Positions 11,373-21,736 of a DNA stretch of 64,000 bases are shown one piece after another. Numbering within the stretch: the first letter of the stretch is position 1; each line of letters starts with the position of its first letter. The stretch comes from Streptomyces ochraceiscleroticus (GTDB lineage: Bacteria > Actinomycetota > Actinomycetes > Streptomycetales > Streptomycetaceae). The translations under genes and the position numbers were made by a program. The DNA is taken from positions 124,001 through 188,000 of the forward strand of contig NZ_JOAX01000003.1 of assembly GCF_000720485.1 (NCBI RefSeq), in the 5' to 3' direction. The notes under the pieces were generated by a model, which worked only from the letters and a program-made list of their open reading frames with translations, was not told the origin of the DNA and did not search any database.

Positions 11373-14012
11373 TCAGCGCAGCAGGACGCCGGCCGCCTCG
11401 CCGGTGGCTTCCGACGGGACGGCGATCAGGCCCATCTCCGCGTGTGTGGAGAGCAGGGGGTGGGCGGGGAGGATGCGGACCGTGTAGCCGAAGGGGCCGG
11501 TGCGGTCCAGGACGAGGGGGCCCTCGTACAGCCAGCGGCCTTCCAGGTCGGGGCCGCCCGCCGGCTTGAGCGGGACGGTGAGCGGGTCGGCGATCCGGTC
11601 GGACTCGTCGACCCGGCCGGAGACGAGCTGTACCTCGACGTCCTCGGGGGCCAGCTCGTCCAGCGTGACCCGGACGCGGAGCGCCAGGGTGCCGCCCAGT
11701 TCGGCCTGGCCGTTGGCGGGCGTGGTGGGGCTGCCGGTCTCGACGTGGTCCACCGCGACCCGCGGCCACGCCTCCCGCACCCTGGTCTTCCACTCCGCGA
11801 GACCGCGCGCGGACTCCGGGGTGAGGGCGCGGTGCGCGTGCGCCGCGGGGGCGTAGAGCCGCTCGACGTACTCCCGGACCATCCGGCCGGCGAGCACTTT
11901 CGGGCCGAGCGTGACCAGCGTGCGGCGGACCATCTCGACCCAGCGGTGCGGTACGCCCGCCTCGTCGCGCTCGTAGAAGCGCGGCGCGACGCGCTGTTCG
12001 AGCAGCTCGTAGAGGGCCGCCGCCTCCAGGTCGTCGCGGCGTTCCTCGTCGGTGGCGGTGCCGTCGGCGGTGGGGATGGACCAGCCGAAGTCCGGCTCGT
12101 ACCACTCGTCCCACCAGCCGTCGAGGACGGAGAGGTTCAGGGCTCCGTTGAGCGCGGCCTTCATGCCGGAGGTGCCGCACGCCTCCAGCGGGCGCAGTGG
12201 GTTGTTCAGCCAGATGTCGCAGCCGGGGTAGAGCTTCTGCGCCATCGCCATGCCGTAGTCGGGCAGGAAGACGATGCGGTGGCGGACGCGCGGGTCGTCG
12301 GCGAAGCGGACCAGCTCCTGGACGAGGCGCTTGCCGCTGTCGTCGGCGGGGTGCGCCTTGCCGGCCACCACGATCTGGATCGGCCGCTCGGGGTGGAGCA
12401 GCAGCTCCATGAGGCGGTCGCGGTCGCGGAGCATGAGGGTGAGGCGCTTGTAGGACGGCACCCGGCGGGCGAAACCGATGGTGAGGACGTCGGGGTCGAG
12501 GACGCCGTCGATCCAGGCCAGTTCGGCAGTGGCGGCGCCGCGCTGCCGCCAGGAGGCGCGCAGCCGCATCCGTACTTCGGTGACGAGCTGTTCGCGCAGG
12601 GTGCGGCGGAGGTCCCAGATGGCGGGGTCGGCGATGTCGGAGACCCGGTCCCAGCGTTCGGAGCCGCCCACGGTGAGGGCGTCCTCGGTGCGCTGGGCGC
12701 CGATCTGGCGGGCGCCGAGGCGGAAGACCTCGGGGGCGACCCAGGTGGGCGCGTGCACGCCGTTGGTGACGGAGGTGATCGGCACCTCGTCGGGGTCGAA
12801 GCCCGGCCAGAGTCCGGCGAACATTTCGCGGCTGACGCCGCCGTGCAGCGTGGAGACGCCGTTGGCGCGCTGGGCCAGGCGCAGGCCCATCACGGCCATG
12901 TTGAAGACGTTGGGCTCGCCGCCTGGGTAGCTCTCCATGCCGAGGCCGAGGACGCGGGCCGCGTCGATGCCGGGGAGTTCGCCGTCGGGGCCGAAGTGCC
13001 GGGCGACCAGTTCGCGGTCGAAGCGGTCGATGCCGGCGGGCACGGGGGTGTGGGTGGTGAAGACGGTACCGGCCCGTACGGCTTCCAGGGCGCTGTCGAA
13101 ATCCAGCCCGCCGGCGTCCTCTTCGGACAGTTCGCGGATGCGTTCCAGGCCGAGGAAGCCGGCGTGCCCCTCGTTGGTGTGGAAGACCTCGGGGGCGGGG
13201 TGGCCGGTGAGCCGGCAGTACGTACGGACGGCGCGTACGCCGCCGATGCCCAGCAGCATTTCCTGCAGGAGGCGGTGTTCGCTGCCGCCGCCGTAGAGGC
13301 GGTCGGTGACCTGGCGTTCGCCGGGGCCGTTCTCCTCGACGTCGGAGTCGAGGAGGAGGAGCGGCACGCGGCCGACGCGGGCCTGCCAGATGTACGAGCG
13401 CAGCCGGCGGCCGCCGGGGAGCGCGAGGGAGACCTGGGCGGGGCTGCCGTCGTCCTCGCGGAGGAGTTCCAGGGGCAGCTCGTTGGGGTCGAGGACCGGG
13501 TAGTGCTCCTGCTGCCAGCCCTCGCGGGAGAGGGTCTGGCGGAAGTAGCCGTGGCGGTAGAGCAGGCCGACGCCGATCAGCGGGACGCCGAGGTCGGACG
13601 CGGCCTTGAGGTGGTCGCCGGCGAGGATGCCGAGGCCGCCGGAGTACTGCGGGAGGGCGGCGGTGATGCCGAATTCCGGTGAGAAGTAGGCGACGGCCTC
13701 GGGCAGGGCACCGTCGACGGACTGGTACCAGCGGCGGCCGGCGAGGTAGTCCTGCAGGTCGTCGGCGCAGGCGGTGAGCCGGCGCAGGAAGCGGCGGTCG
13801 GCGGCCAGCTCGGCCAGGCGTTCGGCGGTGACGGTGCCGAGGAGCTGGACCGGGTCGGTGCCGGGCCGCTGCCGGCCCTCGGGGTCCAGGGCGTGGAAGA
13901 GCTCGCGGGTTTCGGTGTGCCAGGACCAGCGCAGGTTCCGCGCCAGTTCACTGAGCGGTCGTAGGGACGGGGGAAGGACAGGGCGCACGGTGAATCGACG
14001 AATGGCCTTCAC
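11373..14012 (-). CDS. glgP: Alpha-glucan phosphorylase GlgP
   Basis: Releases glucose-1-phosphate from non-reducing ends of alpha-1,4-glucan using pyridoxal phosphate and inorganic phosphate. 879 aa from the GTG at 14012 (VKAIRRFTVRPVLP), with GGAG just upstream; the reading frame runs to 14261 but without a plausible start. The N-terminal DUF3417-type segment (about 1-115) is typical of the actinobacterial form. The PLP-binding lysine is K618 in EACGTSGMKAALNG. It is divergent from the S8 protease and opposes the glgE-treS-mak-glgB operon, consistent with separate control of glucan breakdown and maltosyl-based synthesis. Confidence 0.95.
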   Translation of the reverse strand: MKAIRRFTVRPVLPPSLRPLSELARNLRWSWHTETRELFHALDPEGRQRPGTDPVQLLGTVTAERLAELAADRRFLRRLTACADDLQDYLAGRRWYQSVDGALPEAVAYFSPEFGITAALPQYSGGLGILAGDHLKAASDLGVPLIGVGLLYRHGYFRQTLSREGWQQEHYPVLDPNELPLELLREDDGSPAQVSLALPGGRRLRSYIWQARVGRVPLLLLDSDVEENGPGERQVTDRLYGGGSEHRLLQEMLLGIGGVRAVRTYCRLTGHPAPEVFHTNEGHAGFLGLERIRELSEEDAGGLDFDSALEAVRAGTVFTTHTPVPAGIDRFDRELVARHFGPDGELPGIDAARVLGLGMESYPGGEPNVFNMAVMGLRLAQRANGVSTLHGGVSREMFAGLWPGFDPDEVPITSVTNGVHAPTWVAPEVFRLGARQIGAQRTEDALTVGGSERWDRVSDIADPAIWDLRRTLREQLVTEVRMRLRASWRQRGAATAELAWIDGVLDPDVLTIGFARRVPSYKRLTLMLRDRDRLMELLLHPERPIQIVVAGKAHPADDSGKRLVQELVRFADDPRVRHRIVFLPDYGMAMAQKLYPGCDIWLNNPLRPLEACGTSGMKAALNGALNLSVLDGWWDEWYEPDFGWSIPTADGTATDEERRDDLEAAALYELLEQRVAPRFYERDEAGVPHRWVEMVRRTLVTLGPKVLAGRMVREYVERLYAPAAHAHRALTPESARGLAEWKTRVREAWPRVAVDHVETGSPTTPANGQAELGGTLALRVRVTLDELAPEDVEVQLVSGRVDESDRIADPLTVPLKPAGGPDLEGRWLYEGPLVLDRTGPFGYTVRILPAHPLLSTHAEMGLIAVPSEATGEAAGVLLR

Positions 14013-14428
14013 GCTCCGACCGTAGCGGCGGGCGGGCCGCAGCAACCACAGCGCGCGCCCGGCGCTGCGGACAACCGCTCGAAAGGCCCGCCCCACGCGT
14101 CGGCCACACTCCCGTACGCCCCTTGCCGACCCTCCCGTACGCCTCTTGGCGGAGATGCCAGCACCGGAGCGGGCCCGTGGGCCCGCTCCGTGTGCCCCGC
14201 CGGGCGGCCGCGACCGGGCCGGGCGCGTGATCCGGCCAGAAATCGCCGCAACCTTCGCCATGCATCACCCACCCGATATGGCCGATTCCGCCCCGTCGTC
14301 CTCTCTTGTACGGACTGCGGGCCCACGGAAGGCTGCAGGATGGCGTCGGTGGAGCGCGGCGCGGCAGCCGGCGCCACGGAACGCAACACCCTTGCCTGCC
14401 TGCCGAGTTGAAGAGGGGAACTCCGTAC
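14013..14428. other. Divergent glgP / S8 protease intergenic region
   Basis: 416 bases without a convincing gene. It holds an imperfect 23-bp tandem repeat sharing CTCCCGTACGCC at 14109-14120 and 14132-14143. It also has a 12-bp perfect palindrome with a two-base loop (arms 14165-14176 and 14179-14190). The repeats lie about 100 bp upstream of glgP and could be regulator sites; the palindrome could be a cruciform or an attenuator. No confident -10/-35 pair was found. Confidence 0.4.
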
Positions 14429-15658
14429 ATGGCCTGGACACGAACAGCCCGCCGACGGCTGGCCGCGGGGAGTACGGCCGCCGCGTCGGCGGCCCTGCTC
14501 TGCGCCGCCACGCTGCCGGCCCACGCCGCGCCGCCCGAAGGCCGGGTACTGGGGGCGGGGGCGTCCGGCGCGGTGAACAGCAGTTACATCGTCACCTTCA
14601 AGAAGGGCGCGCGGGGGGTCGACGCGCGGTCGGCGGCGGGGAAGCGGCTGGCGGCGAAGTACGGCGCGGCGATACGCCGGACGTACCGCAAGGCCATCAA
14701 CGGCTACGCGATACGGGCGAACGCGACCCAGGCCCGGCGTCTCGCGGCCGACCCCGCGGTGGCGGCGGTGAGCCAGAACCGCACAGTACGGCTGACGGAC
14801 ACCGTGAAGGCGCCCGGGGCCCTGCAGAAGCACCCGCCGTCCTGGGGTCTGGACCGGATCGACCAGAAGACCCTGCCGCTGAACAAGTCCTACGTCATGC
14901 CGCCCGGCGGCGGCGCGGGCGTCAGCGTGTACGTGCTGGACACCGGCGTGCGCACGACGCACAAGGACTTCGGGGGACGGGTCAGAAGCGGGCACGACTT
15001 CGTCGACAACGACGAGGCCGCGCTCGACGCGAACGGCCACGGCACCCATGTGGCCGCCACCATTGCGGGTGAGAAGTACGGCGTCGCCAAGAAGGCCGAC
15101 ATCGTCCCGGTGCGGGTGCTGGACTCCAATGGCTCCGGCACCACCGACGATGTCATCGCGGGCATCGACTGGGTGACGCAGCACGCCAAGGGGCCCTCGG
15201 TGGCCAATCTGAGCCTGGGCAGCATGTTGTCACCGCAGCTGGACCAGGCGGTGAAGAGCGCGATCGAGGCCGGGGTGACGTTCACCGTCGCAGCCGGGAA
15301 CAATAATCTGCCGGCCCACCTCTACTCGCCCGGCCGGGTCGCGGAGGCGATCACGGTCGGCGCCACGGACAGGGACGACACTCGCGCCGAGTTCTCCAAC
15401 TGGGGTCCGGGAGTGGACCTCTTCGCGCCGGGGGTGGGGATCGCCTCGGCCTGGAACTCGGGCGACGCGGCCGAGAAGGTGCTCTCCGGTACCTCCATGG
15501 CCACGCCGCACGCCGCGGGCGCGGCCGCGCTGTACCTGGCGCGGCACCCGGAGGCGACGCCTGCGGAGGTGGGGAAGGCGCTGGCCGACGGCGCTTCGGC
15601 GAAGCAGGTCAAGAGCGGCGGGCTGGGCTCGCCCGACCGGCTGCTCCGGGTCAGGTAG
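14429..15658 (+). CDS. Secreted subtilisin-like serine protease (S8) with I9 propeptide
   Basis: 409 aa from ATG 14429, preceded by GAGGGGA. Signal peptide about 1-33 ending near PAHA-A, inhibitor-I9 propeptide (about 50-125, starting SSYIVTFKKGA), then the S8A catalytic domain. The triad is complete: D171 (VLDTGV), H204 (NGHGTHVA) and S356 (SGTSMATPHAAG). There is no C-terminal extra domain. Family knowledge predicts secretion and autocatalytic removal of the propeptide. It stands alone between divergent glgP and glgE. Confidence 0.93.
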   Translation: MAWTRTARRRLAAGSTAAASAALLCAATLPAHAAPPEGRVLGAGASGAVNSSYIVTFKKGARGVDARSAAGKRLAAKYGAAIRRTYRKAINGYAIRANATQARRLAADPAVAAVSQNRTVRLTDTVKAPGALQKHPPSWGLDRIDQKTLPLNKSYVMPPGGGAGVSVYVLDTGVRTTHKDFGGRVRSGHDFVDNDEAALDANGHGTHVAATIAGEKYGVAKKADIVPVRVLDSNGSGTTDDVIAGIDWVTQHAKGPSVANLSLGSMLSPQLDQAVKSAIEAGVTFTVAAGNNNLPAHLYSPGRVAEAITVGATDRDDTRAEFSNWGPGVDLFAPGVGIASAWNSGDAAEKVLSGTSMATPHAAGAAALYLARHPEATPAEVGKALADGASAKQVKSGGLGSPDRLLRVR

Positions 15659-15909
15659 ACCGCCCCGGTCAGGGCCGTGAGGGCCGGCTCCGCCCGTCGG
15701 CGGGGCCGGTCCGCTGCTGTCGCGTGTCACGCGGCGGCCGGTTCGCCCGGCTCGATCGCGGTGCGGTGTTACGTACGAGTAGTTCACCCGCGGGCGGATT
15801 GCCCGGCCGCGGAGCGTGGGAAGGCTCTGGCGGATACGTACGTTGCGTGCCTCCCCCGCGTGTCCCGCCCTGCGCACCTCCAACCGAGTGAAAGGCGACA
15901 GGACCGTTC

Positions 15910-17975
15910 ATGCCCGCAACCCGTAAGCCCGCCGCGGAGATACAAAGGACAACACCCCGCAAAGTGTCCCAAGTCTCAGGTGATCCCATGATCGGTCGCA
16001 TTCCCGTCCTGGACGTCCGTCCCCAGATCGACTGCGGGCGCCGCCCGGCCAAGGCGGTGACCGGCGAAACCTTCGAAGTGTCCGCCACGGTCTTCCGGGA
16101 AGGCCATGACGCGGTCGCCGCCAATGTCGTGCTGCGCGACCCGGGCGGCCGGAGCGGTCCGTGGACGCCGATGCGGGAGCTGGCGCCGGGCACGGACCGC
16201 TGGGGGGCACTGGTCACCCCGGACGCGGAGGGCCGCTGGACGTACACCGTGGAGGCGTGGTCGGACCCGGTGACGACCTGGCGGCGCACGGCACAGGTCA
16301 AGATCCCGGCCGGTCAGGACACCGGCCTGGTGCTCGCCGAGGGTGCGGCGCTGCACGAACGGGCGGCGGCGGGGGTACCGAAGAACGCGGGGCGTGAATC
16401 GATTCTGCGGGTGGCCGACACGCTGCGCGACGAGAGCCTGCCGGCCGCCACCCGGCTGGCCGCCGCGCTCACCCCCGAGGTGATGGACACCCTCGGCCGG
16501 CACCCGCTGCGCGAACTGGTCAGCGCCTCCCGGCCGATGCCGCTGCTGGTGGAGCGGCGCCGGGCGCTGTACGGCTCCTGGTACGAGATGTTCCCGCGTT
16601 CGGAGGGCGCGTACGAGGCGCCCGACGGGACCCTGGTCAGCGGTAATTTCCGGACCGCCGCCGAGCGGCTGCCGGAGGTCGCCGCGATGGGCTTCGACGT
16701 GGTCTACCTGCCGCCGATCCATCCGATCGGCACGACCCACCGCAAGGGACCGAACAACGCGCTCTCCGCTGGCCCGCACGACGTCGGCTCGCCGTGGGCG
16801 ATCGGCTCGGCCGAGGGCGGGCACGACGCCATCCACCCGGACCTGGGCACCTTCGAGGACTTCGCGCACTTCGTGCGCACCGCGCGGGACCTGCGCATGG
16901 AGGTGGCGCTGGACTTCGCGCTGCAGTGTTCGCCGGACCATCCGTGGCTGGACAAGCATCCGGAGTGGTTCCACCATCGCGCCGACGGCACCATCGCGTA
17001 CGCCGAGAACCCGCCGAAGAAGTACCAGGACATCCACCCCATCGCCTTCGACGCGGACTTCCGCGGCCTGGTGAAGGAGACGGAGCGGCTGCTGCGCTTC
17101 TGGATGGAGAAGGGGGTGCGGATCTTCCGGGTCGACAATCCGCACACCAAGCCGGTGGTGTTCTGGGAGAAGGTGATCGCGGACATCAACCGCACCGATC
17201 CGGACGTCATTTTCCTGGCCGAGGCGTTCACCCGCCCTGCCATGATGCGCACCCTCGCGCAGGTCGGTTTCCAGCAGTCCTACACGTACTTCACCTGGCG
17301 CAACTCCAAGCAGGAACTGACCGAGTACCTCACCGAACTGTCCCGGGAATCGGCCGACTGCATGCGGCCGAATTTGTTTGTGAACACCCCGGACATCCTG
17401 CACGCCTACCTCCAGCACGGCGGCCGGGCGGCCTTCGAGGTACGCGCGGTGCTCGCCGCGACGCTGTCCCCGACGTGGGGCGTGTACGCCGGATACGAGC
17501 TCTGCGAGGGGACTCCGGTACGAGACGGAAGCGAGGAGTACCTGGATTCGGAGAAGTATCAGCTGCGTCCCCGGGATTGGCAGACAGCGGGCCGCGAGGG
17601 CCGTAGCATCGCTCCTCTCATCACGGCACTCAACCGGCTGCGCCGTCGTCATCCGGCACTCCAGCAGTTGCGTGCCCTGCACTTCCATCATGTCGACAAC
17701 GACGCGGTCCTCGCGTACTCCAAGCGCGAGGGAGCCGACGTGGTCCTCACGGTCGTGAACCTCGACCCGCACCACACCCACGAGGCGACGGTGTCGTTGG
17801 ACATGCCGGAGCTCGGCCTCGACCGGCACGAGTCCGTACCGGTGCGCGACGAGCTCACCGGCGAGACCTACCACTGGGGCAGGGACAACTATGTGCGCCT
17901 GGAGCCGGGCAGTGGCATTGCGCCCGCGCACGTGCTGTCCCTGCGACCGTCCTCACCGATCGGAGGGTCACCCAA

Positions 17976-17979
<4 letters not shown>
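15910..17979 (+). CDS. glgE: Maltosyltransferase GlgE (alpha-1,4-glucan:maltose-1-phosphate maltosyltransferase)
   Basis: GH13_3 enzyme that extends alpha-glucan with maltosyl units from maltose-1-phosphate. 689 aa from ATG 15910 (MPATRKP), resembling the S. coelicolor enzyme start as I recall it; an internal ATG at 15988 would remove a non-conserved leader. The N-terminal beta-sandwich precedes the catalytic barrel, with nucleophile D409 ([11 protein letters not shown]) and general acid E438 (FLAEAFTRP), 29 residues apart as in characterised GlgE. The treS start overlaps its stop. First gene of the trehalose-to-glucan operon. Preceding 250 bases carry no firm promoter call. Confidence 0.95.
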
Positions 17980-19679
<1,700 letters not shown>

Positions 19680-19695
19680 CCGGCACGTCGTTCCG

Positions 19696-19724
19696 GGCAC
19701 CGGCCGGGCTTTCGGGCCGGTGCC
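19696..19724 (+). terminator. Hairpin after treS
   Basis: Arms 19696-19705 (GGCACCGGCC) and 19715-19724 around a 9-base loop, 16 bases after the treS stop. It could be a terminator or attenuator within the glgE-treS-mak-glgB series. Confidence 0.55.
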
Positions 19725-20061
19725 GCGCGGGCGCACCTCACGGCGCGCCCGCGCACCGCCGCGTACGGGCCCGTCGCGCCGGCCGGCAGGCCGTCCGTGC
19801 CGGAGGCGCGAAGCTACCCGCCCGTACATGCACGCAAGGCGTGTTCGGGTGTTTTTCGACCTTTCGTCCGGGCAGTCTCCCTACTGCCGCACGGGCCGGA
19901 CGATCCACGCGCCGCGCCTCCGGGCGTGGGGACACCTGCCGCAGCTCCGCTGCCGTACGGACGATCCTCGCCCGACACGTCCCGCACCGCCCCACAGTAA
20001 AGGCCGTATTCCGGGACACTTTGCCGTAGCTGTCGTGTGCCCGGGGAAAGGACGCGACGTC
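19725..20061. other. treS-mak spacer
   Basis: 337 bases of non-coding sequence between the treS hairpin and mak. The open frame of mak extends through it but codon pattern and lack of a start argue against coding. AT-richer patches occur near 19850-19870 and 20000-20035, compatible with a separate mak promoter, but I cannot name a -10/-35 pair with confidence. Confidence 0.35.
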
Positions 20062-21678
20062 ATGTCGGAAACCGCCTCGACCCGTGCTCTGCAAGGCCGG
20101 CACCACCGGCCGTCCGTCACCACCGCACCCGGACTGCTGCCCTCGCTCGACCCCTTGCTGCGCGAATGGGTGCCACGGCAGCGGTGGTTCGCGGGCAAGG
20201 GCCGGCCGGTCACCGGCTTCGATCTCGTCGCCGCCGCCGAGCTGCTGCCCGTCGACGGGACCGTCGACGGCGCCGCCGCGCCCGGACTGCTGCACCTGCT
20301 CGTCCGCGCCCGGCAGCCCGGCAGCCAGGTCCGGGCGCCCGAGGACGACGACTGCTATCAGCTCCTGCTCGGCGTGCACGGCACGCTGCCGCCGCGGCTC
20401 GCCCACGCGCTGATCGGCCGCCCGGACGGCGGACCGCTGGCCGGGCGCACGGTCTACGACGCGCTGCTGGACCCGCGACTGTGCACGCTGCTGCTGGAAC
20501 GGCTGCGGGTGCCCGGGCAGCTCGGCGCGCTCCGCTTCACCGTCGAGCCGGAGACCTCCCTCGCCTCCGGCCTCACCGCCCGGCCGCTGACCACCGAACA
20601 GTCCAACACCTCCGTGGTCTTCGGCGACGCCTACATCCTCAAGGTCTTCCGGCGGGCCTCCCCCGGCCTCAACCCGGACCTGGAACTGCCGCTGGCACTG
20701 GCCCGCGCGAAGTGCTCCCGGGTGCCCCCGCCCGTCGCGTGGTTCGAGTCGGACGCGGCGGGGCCGGTGACGGCGGCCGAAGGGCCGCGCCACCACGCCG
20801 CAGAACCGATCACTCTCGGCGTGCTCACGCCGTTCCTGGACGGCGCGGCAGACGGCTGGCAGCTCGCCCTCAACGCCCTCTCGGTACGTGCCGACTTCAC
20901 CGGCTCGGCGCGGGCGCTCGGCCACGCCACCGCCGAGGTGCACACCGCGCTCGCCGAGGCGCTGCCCACCACCGAGCTGCGCCGCACCCACCTGGAGCTG
21001 ATCGCCGCCGGCATGGCCGAGCGGCTGGACGCCGCCGCCCGCGCGGTACCGGCGCTGCGCCCGTACCGCACCCGGCTGCGCACCGCCTTCCACGCGCTGA
21101 CCACCCTGGGCCGGGACGGCCGCACCTTCGCCGCGCAGCGCATCCACGGCGACCTGCACCTCGGCCAGACGCTGCGCTCCGCGGGCGAGGGCCGCTGGTC
21201 GGTCATCGACTTCGAGGGCGAGCCGGCCCGGCCGTTGGCGGAAAGGCGCGATGTCCAGCCCGCGGTGCGTGACGTGGCCGCTATGCTCCGGTCCTTCGAC
21301 TACGCGGCGCGCAGCGGCCCCGGCGGCGGCGACGCCTGGTCGCTGGAGTGGGCGCGGCGCGCACGGACCGCGTTCTGCCGCGGCTACGCCGAGGCCGGCG
21401 GCCTGGACCCGGACTCCGTTCCGGAGCTGATGCGCGCGTACGAGACCGACAAGGCCGTGTACGAGGTGCTGTACGAGGCACGGCACCGGCCGGACTGGCT
21501 GCCCATCCCGATGGCCGCCGTCCGCCGTCTCGCCGGCCCGGACCCGCGCCTGGGCACCGACCCGGAGCTGACGACCGACCCGCATGTGGGCGCGGGGCCC
21601 GACCCCTACGCCGAAGCGGACCCCGAGGAGGGCGATTCGTCGTTCACGACCTACGCGCCGCCCGAGGACCGCACCTGA
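20062..21678 (+). CDS. mak: Maltokinase (Mak/Pep2)
   Basis: Phosphorylates maltose to maltose-1-phosphate with ATP, supplying GlgE. 538 aa from ATG 20062, preceded by GAAAGGA. The N-lobe carries the conserved RQRWFAGKGRP element. The C-lobe has the kinase-like catalytic loop HGDLHLGQ (D364) and the metal-binding VIDFEGEP (D383). The last 60 residues are an Asp/Pro/Thr-rich tail. It is separated from treS by 382 bases but lies 58 bases ahead of glgB, so mak and glgB are probably co-transcribed. Confidence 0.93.
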   Translation: MSETASTRALQGRHHRPSVTTAPGLLPSLDPLLREWVPRQRWFAGKGRPVTGFDLVAAAELLPVDGTVDGAAAPGLLHLLVRARQPGSQVRAPEDDDCYQLLLGVHGTLPPRLAHALIGRPDGGPLAGRTVYDALLDPRLCTLLLERLRVPGQLGALRFTVEPETSLASGLTARPLTTEQSNTSVVFGDAYILKVFRRASPGLNPDLELPLALARAKCSRVPPPVAWFESDAAGPVTAAEGPRHHAAEPITLGVLTPFLDGAADGWQLALNALSVRADFTGSARALGHATAEVHTALAEALPTTELRRTHLELIAAGMAERLDAAARAVPALRPYRTRLRTAFHALTTLGRDGRTFAAQRIHGDLHLGQTLRSAGEGRWSVIDFEGEPARPLAERRDVQPAVRDVAAMLRSFDYAARSGPGGGDAWSLEWARRARTAFCRGYAEAGGLDPDSVPELMRAYETDKAVYEVLYEARHRPDWLPIPMAAVRRLAGPDPRLGTDPELTTDPHVGAGPDPYAEADPEEGDSSFTTYAPPEDRT

Positions 21679-21736
21679 CCGTGATCCGCCCTTCGATCCC
21701 CCGACCCCCGAAACGCCCCGCCAGGAGGCTCCTCCC

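Noticed and set aside
11262..13682. 806-aa plus-strand open frame
   Set aside because: It is antisense to glgP, has no domain, and shows the Val/Gly/Ala/Asp bias typical of GC-rich antisense frames.
14165..14190. Strong palindrome considered as a terminator
   Set aside because: Genes on both sides diverge from it, so nothing would end there; kept only as an unexplained element.
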